A program made the position numbers and the translations under genes. 64,000 bases of DNA from Neocallimastix lanati (nom. inval.) (taxonomy: Eukaryota; Neocallimastigomycota; Neocallimastigomycetes; Neocallimastigales; Neocallimastigaceae): the NCBI GenBank assembly GCA_016946835.1, contig JACVTC010000082.1:176501-240500 (forward strand). Direction: 5' to 3'. The notes beneath the pieces were generated by a model. It made no database searches and was not told the DNA's origin. It saw only the letters and a program-made list of their open reading frames with translations. Below are positions 35,965-47,700 of the stretch, piece after piece; within the stretch, counting starts at the first letter, position 1, and every line of letters begins with the position of its first letter.

Positions 35965-37330
35965 ACTATGTATTTCGGCAAGTTGTACTATGCGGGAATT
36001 TTTCCCTTCCTAACAAATAAAAAAGAAATAAAACCTAGAAGTAACATCTTTAAAATAGATAGTGTGGTGTCCACTAAACTCTCCCCGGATTCATCATTTA
36101 TTGAACTACTAGGGCGAGATTCACCCTTCGTAGAAATAGATAATGATCCTGTATTATCATTATGCCTTATCAGTACGACGTCGACGCTCTTGGTATTTTA
36201 CAATACCTATCAAATAATAGCTCAAACGAACTACTTATGATAGGTATTGCCCTTGTTAAGAATTCCGCCAAGCCCACAATTTTTGGAACAGGTGACTCAG
36301 ATGAACATTTGAAAAGTAGTTCATTTAATTGTCTCTGTTCCTCATTATCGAAAAGTAACTCATTTAAAACTAATGTCCCACCAAGAAGGAACAAGTATAT
36401 ATAATGATTGATATAATCTTCAAAATCAGAAATAGAGTCATAGGAAGAAAGAGGATTAAACGCTCTAATCTTCCTAAGGAATGAAACATAGAGATCATCG
36501 ATGAAATTTAAAGAATTCCATCTAAAAGATGCGAGAGCATCGCATTTAAAAATCCAATGTTCAAAAGATTGATTACCTTCACCACAACAGGGGCAAGACT
36601 TGGGACAATCTTCTGAAACTCTACCAATTCAAATAGCAATAGTAATATTGTATTTATAACCATAGCGTAAACGTATAATCCACGAAAATCTAAGTTGAAT
36701 TGGGGATATTTTAAGCTAAGCATAATAATAGCTTTATTGTTTGAGAACTTATTATTACTATAGTAGTTTTGACCTTTAATACCTTGAAATTTGGAAACTG
36801 ATTGCCAGTAACGTTCTAAAATATCGTCATATTTTACACATTTATATTTTTTGATTTTTTTATACAGTGTTCTAGATTCTTTAGTCCAGGAATAATAAGG
36901 CATTTTGGGAATAGATTTAATAAGATCCTTTATAATTGTTTTCTGAACTTGTTTTACCATTTTTAGAGAAGGAACCGATACGGAAGATCCAGTTAATTTT
37001 AGCTGTTTCAGGAATTTTATCTCTTAAGAAATTTAAAACATCAAAAAAGTTGAGATCATTTTTATGTTTATTAATCCTAATAATGAAGTATGAGCCGTAC
37101 CTTGGAGAAAAAAGTTTTTTAACATATGGAATAGTTTCATTGTAGTTAGGGATCTTACTAATAACTTGAGCCATTAGATTGCTTGGGGACCAAGAATTAA
37201 GGTCATGGATAAAGATAAGGCTATAATTGTTCATATAATTACCGAAGCAGTAGAAACCACGATGGTAGGGAGTAGTATTAACTGAGTTAGAAGCATCCAT
37301 GTTTAGAGTTTGATGATAAAAGAACTGACT
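35965..37330 (-). mobile_element. 5'-truncated LINE (non-LTR retrotransposon) 3' end
   Basis: Minus strand, less AT-biased than surroundings. Open pieces 37300-36917 and 36960-36508 overlap with a frame change; a further frame change leads into CPCCGEGNQSFEHWIFKCDA (about 36595-36535), a CxxC...H...C zinc finger typical of the C-terminus of LINE reverse transcriptases, then about 100 further residues to a stop at 36170. The upstream part starts MDASNSVNTTPYHRGFY; no RT palm remains. The element's 3' end is near 35965, where the + strand shows TAAAAAATAAAAAATAAAAAA, i.e. a T-rich tail on -. Confidence 0.7.
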
Positions 37331-37584
37331 TAATTTCTATCCTTATAATCAATTCACAATAAATAGAAATTAAGGATTGTATGCCAAAGAATTATATATA
37401 AAATATTAAGTTTACTGAATATAAAAGTTAATTGTTTCACATGAATTGAATTTCCAAAGATATATTAAAAAACAATGTAAGTGGAAATATTATTTATTCA
37501 ATAAAATATAATGTAAAATAATATATTTATTTTTATAAGTAAAAAAAATTGTAAAAGGATAAAAAAAACTTTTAAGAAAGAATG

Positions 37585-37690
37585 TTTCATTTACATGGAC
37601 AGAAGAACAACAATCTAGCTTTGATAAATTAAAAAAGTTCTATTATTCAGGCTCCTATCTTAGCTTTTCCTGATTAGTATATGAAAATTA
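37585..37690 (+). pseudogene. Ty3/gypsy RT-RNase H junction fragment
   Basis: On + FTWTEEQQSSFDKLKK is followed, after a one-base frame change, by IIQAPILAFPD, the conserved segment between RT thumb and RNase H of gypsy elements. About 35 codons only. It ends right where the GAR-synthetase fragment begins on the other strand. Confidence 0.75.
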
Positions 37691-37694
37691 AAAA

Positions 37695-37802
37695 ACCTGG
37701 GGCAACAAAAAGTTGGTTTAAAGATGGAGAATGGGCAATCTTCCATGCAATATCATGTTCACGACCACCAGAACCAATAAGTAAAATATTCATCTTAGAC
37801 AT
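37695..37802 (-). pseudogene. N-terminal fragment of phosphoribosylamine-glycine ligase (GAR synthetase)
   Basis: The minus strand from ATG at 37802 reads [20 protein letters not shown] and continues to LNQLFVAPG. The IGSGGREH motif and the spacing to VAPG are diagnostic of the N-domain of GAR synthetase (purD; fused as ADE5,7 in fungi), an enzyme of de novo purine synthesis. The reading stops after about 36 codons without a convincing splice donor and meets a gypsy fragment, so this is a broken 5' end or duplicated exon rather than an active gene. A full copy is expected elsewhere. Confidence 0.85.
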
Positions 37803-38607
37803 CTTGAAATTGATTTTACTTTATTTTATTATTATATTATAATAATTATTGTTATTTTGTATTATAAATATAAATAATATTTATAATATATATATAATTA
37901 TTTTTTTTTATTAATTTGGTATATATATATATATTTATAAATTTAAAAAGTTTAAGAAATATTTGAAATAATTATTATTAAATAATACTGACACTTTATT
38001 ACTTTATTTTATATATATATTTAGTTATTTAGTTTTATTAATTTATTAAGCACTTATTTTATAATTTAATTTTTAATTATTTTTATAATTTTTTAAAATA
38101 TAATTTTTAAATAATTCTATAATTTTTTAATAATTTAATTTTAATTATTATAATTTTTTTTTTCACCTTTTTTTTTTTTTTTTTTATTTCTGAGCTTTTT
38201 TTTTTTTTTTTTTTTTTAATACAAGTGAAGATCTTTTTTTTTTTTTAAAAAAAAAAAAAAATATCCACTAGTATTTTATTTTAGTACATATTATTATAAT
38301 TATTTTTATTTATTAATTTTATTTTTTTTTTATTTTTAATATATAATAGCATTTATTTTATTATATATATATTTTATCTCTAATTATTATTTTATATATA
38401 TATATATATATTTTTTTTTCTTTTTTTTTTTTTTTTTTTATAATAAATTAAAATTTTTTGTTTTATTCAACGTTTAATTCTAAAATATTTCTATGTAAAA
38501 ATACAATAAAAGACTTTTTTTAAAAATCATATATATTTTTACTCTATAATTTATATATATATAATAAAAAATTATTATTATATTTATTTCTTTGTATAAA
38601 TTTAAAA
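37803..38607. other. Gene-free AT/T-rich DNA
   Basis: AT-rich with T-runs at 38157-38217 and 38410-38440. Serves as upstream flank of the GAR-synthetase fragment and 3' flank of the CotH gene. Nothing else seen. Confidence 0.6.
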
Positions 38608-41214
38608 TTAATTTTTGCAAAGTCCATAACGTGGTTGACATCCGGTACCACAGTAATCACTTGATTTACCACAGTAGTTGTATTTACTACAGCATTCATT
38701 CTTTCCAGCACATTTACCATAGCTAGATCCGCATCTACCAGAAACTGTAGATGTTTTAACCTTATTATTACTTGTAGAAGTTTTCTTAGTAGAAGTTTTC
38801 TTAGTAGAAGTTTTCTTGGTGGAAGTTTTCTTGGAAGTAGTTTTTTTGGTAGAAGTCTTGGTATTATTTGAAGAAGTACCGTTACATCTTCCAAATTGGG
38901 TTTGACAGCCAGCACTACAATAATCAGCAGATGTACCACAATAACCATACTTACTACAACATTCATTATTTGGACATTTACCATAGCTAGCACCACATCT
39001 ACCATTTTTATCAGTTGAAATTGGAATATTGGAAGTAGCATTAGTAGCTTTAGTTGCAGAAGCCTTAGGAGTAGAAGACTTTTTAGTAGTAGTATTTTTT
39101 GGTTTTTCAGCTGATGAGCTAGCATTACTATTCTTTGGAGTATCATTGACATTAGCATAGTAACCTAAGGAGGATTTAACAAGTGATTTTGGAACAGAAA
39201 CACCAAGTTGACTAGCAATAGATTGACTTCTCTTAATAATCCAATACTTTAATGGTAAAAGTTCATGGGTAGAAGAGGAAATTGAAGTATTCTTAACTTG
39301 AGCTTCGAAGTCCTTTGAAGTGTATCCGAAGTCATTTAATTTTCTACCTTTAAGAGCATTAACTCTTGGTAATTTTAAATCCCAGTAAGCATCTTCACGA
39401 ATAAGTTCAGCTAAAGAATCAATACGTGGACCAAGAGCATTAATATTGAAAGAGTACTTAACTAAGTTTTTGAAAACATTGGTAAAGAAAGTTTCATTTG
39501 AAGAGATCTTACGAATGTTATCAAGAAGTGGTCTAGAAGTAGTAGATAATTGAGTGTTATACTTTGGATAATTCTTAATAGTGTAAGTAAGTAACTTATC
39601 GGCATCACCATTACCACTAAGACCAAGAGAATAGTGGAAATCACAATCAATAAAACTCCATTGATTTTTCTTTACATCCTTGAAAATGTAGAAGTTACCT
39701 GGTCTTAACCAATAGTTATCCATACCACCAGCAGCATATTCAACAGCCATTTGTTTTAAGAAAGATTTTATATCAAAGTTTAATTTCTTAGTACTTGGGT
39801 ACTTGCTGATGTCATAAAGGAATGGAATTAAGATGTCATCAACCATATCATCATTATCAAAGTCCTTTTTATCTCCCTTGTAATAATATATATCATACAT
39901 TCTACTAGATTTACCATGATATCCTAAATCACCCCAACCTCCACCACGTGGATAGTAATCAGCCTTGAAAACAGCGTTATCAACAGTATACTTTTCACCA
40001 CCATTAAAACTATTTTTAAGGAAATGGCCACTGTTAATATCATCAGTCATATCGAATAAACCAATAGGTTTTTTGTTAATGTATAAACGAACAAACTTGT
40101 TTTGAATAGATGGTACACCAAGAGTATTTAAAATATCACCATAAATCTTGTCTCTTTTTTAATTTTAAATTAAAATATAAATAATAAAGAAAAAAAGAAA
40201 AATATATTATTAAAATTTAGAATTGACATTATTTAATATTTAATACATTTAATACACAAATTAGATTACACTTAGATTACACTTACCTCAAGAATGATGG
40301 ATCCATATGTTCAGCACGTAACTTAATTGAAGATCTACCATATAATTCTTTATTTTCATCAGTTTTTAAGTTAGAAATTTTGTAACTAAGTTTCTTGGCA
40401 TGTGTAGTACTTTGACCACTAATAGCTAATTTTGCTTGTGAGAACTTTTTAATAGTATATGGATTAACATAAATAACTTCAACAGTGTACTTTAAATCAT
40501 CATTATCTGGGTTAGAGTGTAACTTATTAATATATGATTCCTTAGCATTTATGACAATAGTTCCAACATGAGTATCTTTTAAGATAAAAAAAAAATAAAA
40601 AGAGTGAACAATAAAAATAATTATTAATTAGATATCATTTTAAAAAAAAAATTTTTTTTATTAAAGAGTATAATTTTATATTATTTCAATTAATAACAAA
40701 TCAGTACCATCATATAATTTTGATTGCTTAATAGTTGATGGACTTTCGTAAACCTTTGGTAATAAAGGATGTTCCTTAACAGTAACAGATCTATCAAAGA
40801 ATTCATTTAATGTCTCAGAAGAAGTAGCTTTTCTTGTAAACTTTTCTTCTTGAGTTTTACCATTAACAGTTAAGCTATAATGATAATTGACAGGAGCGTT
40901 AACATCTACAACAGCTTGATAAACTGGGTACTCTAATAATTTCATTGAATACTTCTTATTATTAATTACTACGGAAGGAGTACCATCAATAGCAATTACT
41001 TTAAAAGTAACTATTTTTTTTTAAAAAAGTATATTTATGTTAATATTTCTTTTTTTTTTTTCTATTGCTTTATTTTTTAATTTTCTTTTTTCTTTTTTTA
41101 TCTATAATTGTTATTTTATATTTTATTTTAATATTAATATATTAATATACCTTTAGCATTAACAAAAGCTATTGTAATACTAATAAGTATTAAGTAAAAA
41201 TCCCTTATATACAT
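38608..41214 (-). CDS. Secreted CotH-kinase protein with two CBM18 chitin-binding modules
   Basis: Four exons on -: 41214-41151, 41010-40708, 40575-40287, 40153-38608; donors GTATAT, GTACTG, GTAAGT; acceptors all AG; frame kept, 733 residues. Exon 1 encodes a signal peptide (MYIRDFYLILISITIAFVNA). The CotH region follows from ELYGRSSIKLRAEHMDPSFL (about 197-216) and DKIYGDILNTLGVP through MDNYWLRPGNFYIF (about 361-374) to the catalytic-type WSFIDCDFHYSLG (about 383-395). A Ser/Thr/Lys linker leads to two hevein-like CBM18 modules with eight Cys each (about 602-642 and 690-732) separated by a (TKKTS)n linker. CotH proteins are abundant in anaerobic fungi and often carry dockerins; this one binds chitin instead, so cell-wall or sporangium attachment is likely. 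Bacterial and fungal CotH phosphorylate secreted proteins. Confidence 0.93.
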
Positions 41215-43488
41215 TTTTGTTTTAAATTATAGAGTAAAAATAATAGTAATTATATATAATTCAAGTTTTAAGCTTCTATAATTATATATAATTTATATTT
41301 TCAGCAAAACTTTATAATCCTTATTAATTTTTATTCTAATTATAAATTTATTTTTAATTATATATTTTTTTATTTTTAATTTTTTTTTTATATATATATA
41401 CCTTAAAACTTTTTTTTTTTAAAGTAATTTTCTTTATTTATATATTATCTAGATACAATAATAATATAATAGTATTAATAAATTTTTAATTTTATATAAT
41501 ATATTAATATATTTTTAAACTAATATTGAATATATTGAATCCTTTTACCATAATATAATTAATATATCATATATTATTGGGTAATTTAGATTTTAATTAT
41601 AGTAAGGTAATATATTTATTAATTTTATGTTTTAGAAGAATATACTCCTTAAATTACGAGAGTATTATATTTTTAATTACAATTATTAAATTCTTAATAA
41701 AAAAAAAAAAAAATTTAAGTTAAACAAAAATTAATATAAAAAAAAAATTATATATTTATATTTAATTAAAAATATAAAATTGTATTATTTAAATATATTA
41801 AAATTTTATGTATATATATATATTATTCCTGTTAAACAGAAAAAAAAAAAAAAATGTTAAAACCTATCAATTTCATATATATTAAATATATATTATATTA
41901 TAAAGTTTATATCTTTTAATTTATAAAAATTACTTTTATTAAAAATAATATATTTCATAATTATTAATTAATTTTATAAATTAAATTTCTTTATTTGGAC
42001 TTTAATATATGCCGTATGAAAAATAAATTTTTGTAATACATAAAATATATATATTTTTATATTAAAAAATTTAAATATAAACAAAATTTTTATTTAATTC
42101 ATATTCATGAATTGCATATGATATACAACTCAAAAGTTCGAGGTACTTTTTATTAAATTTATTAAAATATTATTTATTTATTTATTTATTTAATTTTATT
42201 ATTAGGATTACATATATTAATTCAAGTAAAATAATTATACTTGACTACACATTTAAAAACTATCTATCAACTTTCTTACACTTTCAATTACACACTAACT
42301 TACACCTCTCTTAATTCAGAGAAATATTTTATTTTTATGGTATTTAGTTATAATTAACTATTTAATTGTTCTTGTAACTAAAATAAGCTATTTATGAGTT
42401 ATTATATTAAGTATTATAAATATTATTAATTATTATTTATAAGAAAATATTTAATTTATGATTTTGTGTATATTTAAATTTGAATTTGTATTTATTGTAG
42501 ATTGTGTTCAATAATTCATGCTATTAATCAAAGTGTTTTATATAATGTATGGGATTATGTGTAACAGATAATAATAAATTAAAATTAATATATGCAATAA
42601 TTATTATATACAATTATTTAATATATTAATTTTTAATTAGAAAAATTAAAATTTCATATTTTAATTTTTCTTTAAATTAAAATATTTTACTTTATTAATT
42701 AAATTTATATTAAAGAATTCTAGGGTTAGAGTTATATAATTTTAAATGGGGATAGTGTAATTCTATGTGGCTTATTTTTTTAATAATTAAATAAATAGTA
42801 TTCAATTGTAAAGGAATTTTTTATAAAAAAAATAATTTTTAATAATTCTTTTTTAATAGAATATATTATTTCTTTTGAAATAGTTTTTAATGATAATAAT
42901 ATTTAATTGTAAAAATATATTATTTCTTTTGAAATAATTACATCTTTTTATTTATTTAATTATATGTTTAATCATTTAATTATCTATATATTTATTTATG
43001 ATTGTATAAAAATATCTTAAAAATGTATGGCATTATTTTATAATTTATAAGCCACACTTTGAAATACATTGCATTCATATTAAATATAATTACATATTTT
43101 TTAATCTAATATTTTTACATTGATTCATATGATATATATAATTAAAAAAATATACGCCACAATATGCCTAAATATATTTTTTGCTCTTAGGTTTAGTTAT
43201 ATTTATTTTTTATTTATTTATTTATTATTTATTTATTTATTTATTATTTATTTATTATTTATTTATTATTTATTTATTATTTATTTATAATTATATTTAT
43301 TTTTTATTTATTTGTTATTTATTTACTTATTATTTATTTATAATTATATTTATTTATAATTTATTTATTTATAATTTATTTATTTATTATTTATAAATAT
43401 ATTTATTTATTATTAATCTATATATTTATTTATTATTTATTTATCAAATATTTAACTTATTTCTAAACATTCTGATATTCTTGCTAAT
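41215..43488. other. Gene-free AT-rich intergenic DNA
   Basis: 5' flank of the CotH gene, then decayed repeats. 42750-43080 is a dispersed repeat related to 48130-48400 (both begin with ATGTGGCTT... and contain TATTTATTTATGATTGTATA-AATATCTTAAAAATGTATGGC). (TTTAT)n at 43196-43445 generates a spurious Tyr/Leu/Ile-rich open frame. Confidence 0.6.
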
Positions 43489-43742
43489 ATAGGGGAGAGT
43501 TGCATTTCCCCAAATTCCATTTCCCCAAATTGCATTTCGACAAGTGGAGTATTGATATAAATAAATGAATAAATAAATATTAATTCGAAATAATTTTTTT
43601 AAAATTGTTTTTAATATTAATAATATTTAATTTTATTTATTGATTTATTTATTTAATAATTTTCAATTTGGCGAAATTCCATATTTCTTAATAAGCCACA
43701 TATTTTCAAAAAAATTGAAGAAATGCACCACTCCCTAATATA
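43489..43742. mobile_element. MITE-like element with terminal inverted repeats
   Basis: About 254 bp. The left end ATATAGGGGAGAGTTGCATTTCCCCA is inverted at the right end (reverse complement ATATTAGGGAGTGGTGCATTTCTTCA): about 26-bp imperfect TIRs next to TA dinucleotides. No coding capacity. Subterminal GTGGCTTATT (on -, about 43700) also occurs in other repeats here. Tc1/mariner-type mobilisation is inferred from TA ends only. Confidence 0.6.
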
Positions 43743-44039
43743 ATGGTTTTGATATTACTGATTAATATAATTCATCAAGATTTCTTTTTTAACAAATTTC
43801 ATTTTATATAAATAAAATACATTTTTTTTTTTTTACATTTCGCAAAGTTTCATTTCTTAAAATGTGGCTTTTATAAAAATATAATAAATAAATTAATAAA
43901 TAAATAATTTTGCCAAATTAGGGTTAAAAGTTTTTATATTATTCATTTTATATTTATTTTTAAAAAAAAAGGAAAATATATTCTTTAAAAATAAAAAAAT
44001 TTGAAATATTTATTGTATATACACTTCAAAAAAATAATA
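43743..44039. repeat. Decayed repeat with GTGGC motifs
   Basis: ACATTTCGCAAAGTTTCATT followed by AAAATGTGGCTTTTAT at about 43838-43877 resembles the MITE subterminal region and the repeat at 48110. Otherwise simple AT-rich DNA. Confidence 0.4.
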
Positions 44040-44550
44040 TTTTTAGTATCATATTTTACTTCATTGTAAGATACTTCATTTGTATTAAACTCTAATGCTC
44101 TTTTATCGTTCCAAATATCGTATTTAATATTTATATTTCGAAATTTTTTTTCTGATACATTAGATATACCTTTTTCGATATACAGATGAAAATTTTTTGT
44201 AGTAAATATAATATTATTGCTATATTTAATAACTTTTTTTTTTTTTTTTTTCCAAATAACATTTCATAAGTAGTTTGTTCTTTATTTTTTAATATTGAAA
44301 AAGAAGTAACATAAATACATTTAAATCTTTAATATAAGTTCTGATAGCAAAATTTAGGTGTAATATAGAAAGTACTATCTGCAAATATATCTTCATTAAA
44401 TTTTATATATAATTTTACTTGAAATTGGAATTGGAAGATTATTAAATTTGGATTTTTGAATAAAAGAATGAATTGTTAATGACTTTAACATTGGAACCAG
44501 TATCTATAAGTATTTTCACTGAAGAATCATCCACCCACTGAGGAAATATT
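44040..44550 (-). pseudogene. Retroelement aspartic-protease remnant
   Basis: Minus strand at about 44535-44465 reads VDDSSVKILIDTGSNVKVIN, the active-site region of a gypsy-type protease. Downstream on - (44210-44040) is a coding-like stretch with FHLYIEKGISNVSEKKFRNI, probably continuing the same broken polyprotein. Many frameshifts and poly-T insertions. Confidence 0.55.
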
Positions 44551-45411
44551 TAATATATTGAGATAATTAATATTATAAAAAATAGTTATCATCTTTTTAA
44601 CTTTGAATATTTTTTAGGCATTTAGAAGGTTTTAAATTAGAAATAAAATTTTTAATCATGAAGATCAAAAAAAAAAATAAAAAAATAAATTATTTGTATC
44701 AGTATCTCTAAATTCCTTTTAAAGACAATTAACATATTTTAGTGTACTTCTTGTATTTTAGTTTTTAAATTTAAATTTAAGACTTTTCTAGCATCCAAGT
44801 GTAAAGATTTCACATCTTTAGGATATTAAAATTAAATTTAATTTAATTCTAAATTGATTATATTAAATTGTATTAACTTATTTATGAAAATCAATAATAT
44901 TAATCTTAATAATTCGATTTATTAAATTTTGTAATACTCCATCCATAAAAATGATTCAAAACTTAGAATTTAAAATTAATAACCATATAAAAATAGTATT
45001 TGTTATCAAAACAAAAATTTTATTCAATAAACTAGTGTTAAAATAATAGTTTTATTAATTATTAATTATTAATAAAAACACTTTTTTTAAAAAAAAGATT
45101 TACATGAAACATTTGATATTTTAACGTGTCTTTTCATTTTCGTTATATTTTTGTTAATTTTTTTTTTTTTTTTTTTTTTTTGAAAAGGCGTAGTAGAAGT
45201 CAAAATATCTTTAAAAATCATCCATCATATAAGTCGGGAGATTTTAATTTTGAATTGGAATTCTGATTAAGAAATAAATACACCAATAACAATATTAATG
45301 ATTTCATTAAATGTAAGAGTTGTCAATACCACGAGTTCATATTAATGAAAATAAAACAAATGCAGAATAATATGTAAATCAAGCTATTCTGTCAATACAA
45401 ATAAAAATCAA
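44551..45411. other. Decayed DNA, coding-like patches
   Basis: No intact gene. A + patch at 45185-45370 contains FIKCKSCQYHEFI, a possible CxxC remnant just upstream of the capping-enzyme fossil; its family is not recognised. Poly-T at 45157-45181. Confidence 0.35.
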
Positions 45412-47115
45412 GATATAAGCTTAGATAATGAAAATGATAATGAAAAGGAAAAGGAAAAAGAAAACATGGAAAATGCAAAGACATCGATATATGACGACCC
45501 CAACTCAGAAAAGGAAATCACCGAAAGGCTTAATGGAAAATTCGAATTCACTGAAAAGATGATGCTGATGACCGCTTATTATTTCGTTTATAAAATTATG
45601 CTTAGCATCGAAACCAATCTGGAGGTAAGAGATATAGTAAATTATCTAAACAACGGTTTGCCTGAGACATAAATGATAAAGGTACAAAAAAATATATATA
45701 TATAATAAGGCGTTGAATGTTCTACTATTCTTTACTTCAACTATAAAATATAGAAAATTGTATATTCTTCATAGGGAAGTATGAACTGATGTAACGAAAT
45801 ATGAAGATAAAATCCAATCCGAAATTGATTTCGCAAGAAATATTGATCATGAAAGAAGTGATTGGATAAGCATTGCTCATGATATTACGTTCTTACTTGA
45901 TTGCTCTAATTTCGTATTAGATTATTTATTTTACTTATTACTAAACTTTGAATTCCAAAAACCATATACACCATCATTAGAAACAATATTCGATATCGCT
46001 GATGGTCTAGTAAAAAATTCATTCTTTGTGGCTGCTAAAACAGACAGATTACCCAGATTGGTCATTATTATCAATCATTTAATGTTTAGTGTATCTGAGA
46101 ATTTCAAGGTGGAATACATAGGTAGTATTAATTCCGATCTTCATTTAGTTTTTGATTGTGAATTTCCAAATGATAATTTTATACCTTTTGATATTCTTTA
46201 AGCCTTGACTCCTTCAGTGATAAATTTAAGAGAAAGAAAAATTAGGAAATGCCTATATTTTTCCAATTTACAAAATTTTATAAAAATGGAAATGAACAGT
46301 GAAAATAAAAATTTAATTCCAAATGACAGTATTATTATTAGTGATGGTGCTTCCACATATAGTTTTGCAAAATATATACTTTTGAGAGTCAGGGTGTTAA
46401 AAATACTTGAGTTTATAAGATTAAAACAAGGAACACGGTGGATTTTCGATTTGATGGTCGTTATTTATATGATAAATAGCATTCAATTAAAAAATCAAAT
46501 TTAAAATTGGCATTCGTGGAATTTAAAAATTTTACTTAAAATATCATCAACATAAAAAGATAAATAGTGAAAAAATAAAAATATTATCTATTACCATAAA
46601 CAAGTGGATATTATAAATGACGCTCCATTCAATAAACGTATTGTTTACTATGAACTAGTGAAAGAAAAGAAAATTCATTTCATTATTGATATCGATATGG
46701 ATAAGAGAGTATTTGTGAAGGAATGACAAGATAAATGGATCTCCAATAGTTTAAATACTTTTAATAATATAATTCTTGCTTCTTTTCAAAAAATTAATAT
46801 TGGAATATTTTTACCGGATTCCAATACACTAATGAGTAGATATCATAACAGAGTTAATCAAAAATATATTTAATCAATATAAAAGAAACTTACTAAATAT
46901 AGGTGCTGGGAATGGTAGAGATATTCATAAATGGAAACACTTCCGAAAAATTGCGTGTGTTGAACCAGACAGTGTGAAATTTAAAAATTTAGAGTAAAGA
47001 ATTAAAAAATCAGATATTAAGAATCATATCTCCATTTATCAAAATACTAATCAAAACATTAAATTAAAAAACTCGTTTAATATTGCTATGTACTATTTAT
47101 TCATGTTTAACGATA
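45412..47115 (+). pseudogene. Fossil of a fused TPase-GTase-N7-methyltransferase mRNA capping enzyme (viral/plasmid type)
   Basis: Broken + reading frames give, in order: a triphosphatase-like start with EITERLNGKFEF (45466-45672) and TDVTKYEDKIQSEIDF (about 45786-45835), the iron-metal 'E-x-E-x-R ... DxT ... ExE' style; guanylyltransferase motif I VAAKTDRLPRLV with nucleophile Lys (about 46031), motif III LVFDCEFPNDNFIPFDIL (46150-46200), the INLRERKIRKCL block (about 46220), and the KIKTRNTVDFRFDGRYLYDK-type segment (about 46420-46480); then MSRYHNRVNQ (about 46832) and methyltransferase motif I LLNIGAGNGRDIHKW (about 46890-46935), CVEPDS, ending at MYYLFMFNDIN near 47115. Fungal nuclei use three separate proteins for these steps; the three-domain fusion is typical of nucleocytoplasmic large DNA viruses and of fungal linear DNA plasmids. 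Numerous stops; inactive. Confidence 0.75.
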
Positions 47116-47119
47116 TCAA

Positions 47120-47700
47120 TCAGTTGGCCATAGTCAATAACCATACAAAATTTACTATTTTTCTTTTTGACAAAGAGAACAAGAGCACCGGCAGGAGATT
47201 TAAACTTTCTAGAATATCCTTTAACCAGGTTTCGTTTAATATAATCTTCTAAAGCATCGGATTCTTTAGATATGTTACATGATAGACAAGACCATAATAA
47301 AATCTACTTTCTTCTTTAATTTAATTTCATAGTCGTCGGGTCTGTGAGGAGGAAGAACATTGGATAAAGCTTTGATAAAAACATCAATATAATCAATGAG
47401 TTCATTAGGAAATTTTTTCAATAAAGTTTCAAAATCGATAGAGTGTGTGTGCAGATTAGAGAGAGAAGAAGATTTGGAATTATCAGAAATTGTGAGCGAA
47501 GTAAAAATTCTAATTTTAGATTCATTATTTGAAAGAGAGTGTTCCTGGGGAATTACAGGAAGAGAAGGAGGAAGCACAAGGCAATTTGAATTACAGTAGT
47601 TAGAGTTAAATAAAAATTTTCTATTAAAGAAATCCATAATAGAATTGTAAGTCTTTTACCCAATCCTATAAATTCTATTGCTGGATAGTTCCTAATTTCT
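47120..47700 (-). pseudogene. Ty3/gypsy fragment: protease end to start of RT
   Basis: Minus strand 47637-47275 open (IDF-like start DFFNRKFLFNSN; FIKALSNVLPPHRPDDYEIK, the conserved 'LPPHRPxDxxI' block before RT), continuing after a stop into KESDALEDYIKRN, YSRKFKSPAGALVLFVKKKN and MVIDYGQLI, the first RT motifs. It ends abruptly at about 47120 against the capping-enzyme fossil. Related to, but distinct from, the element at 1646-6795. Confidence 0.8.

Noticed and set aside
35968-36404. Plus-strand open frames over the LINE remnant
   Set aside because: The minus strand carries the zinc-finger RT C-terminus; the plus-strand frames are its shadow.
38544-39158. Leu/Lys/Val-rich open frame overlapping the CotH gene
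   Set aside because: Shadow frame of the Cys-rich CBM18 modules and the repetitive linker.
43181-43396. Tyr/Leu/Phe-rich open frame
   Set aside because: Translation of a (TTTAT)n repeat; hydrophobic look is a composition artefact.
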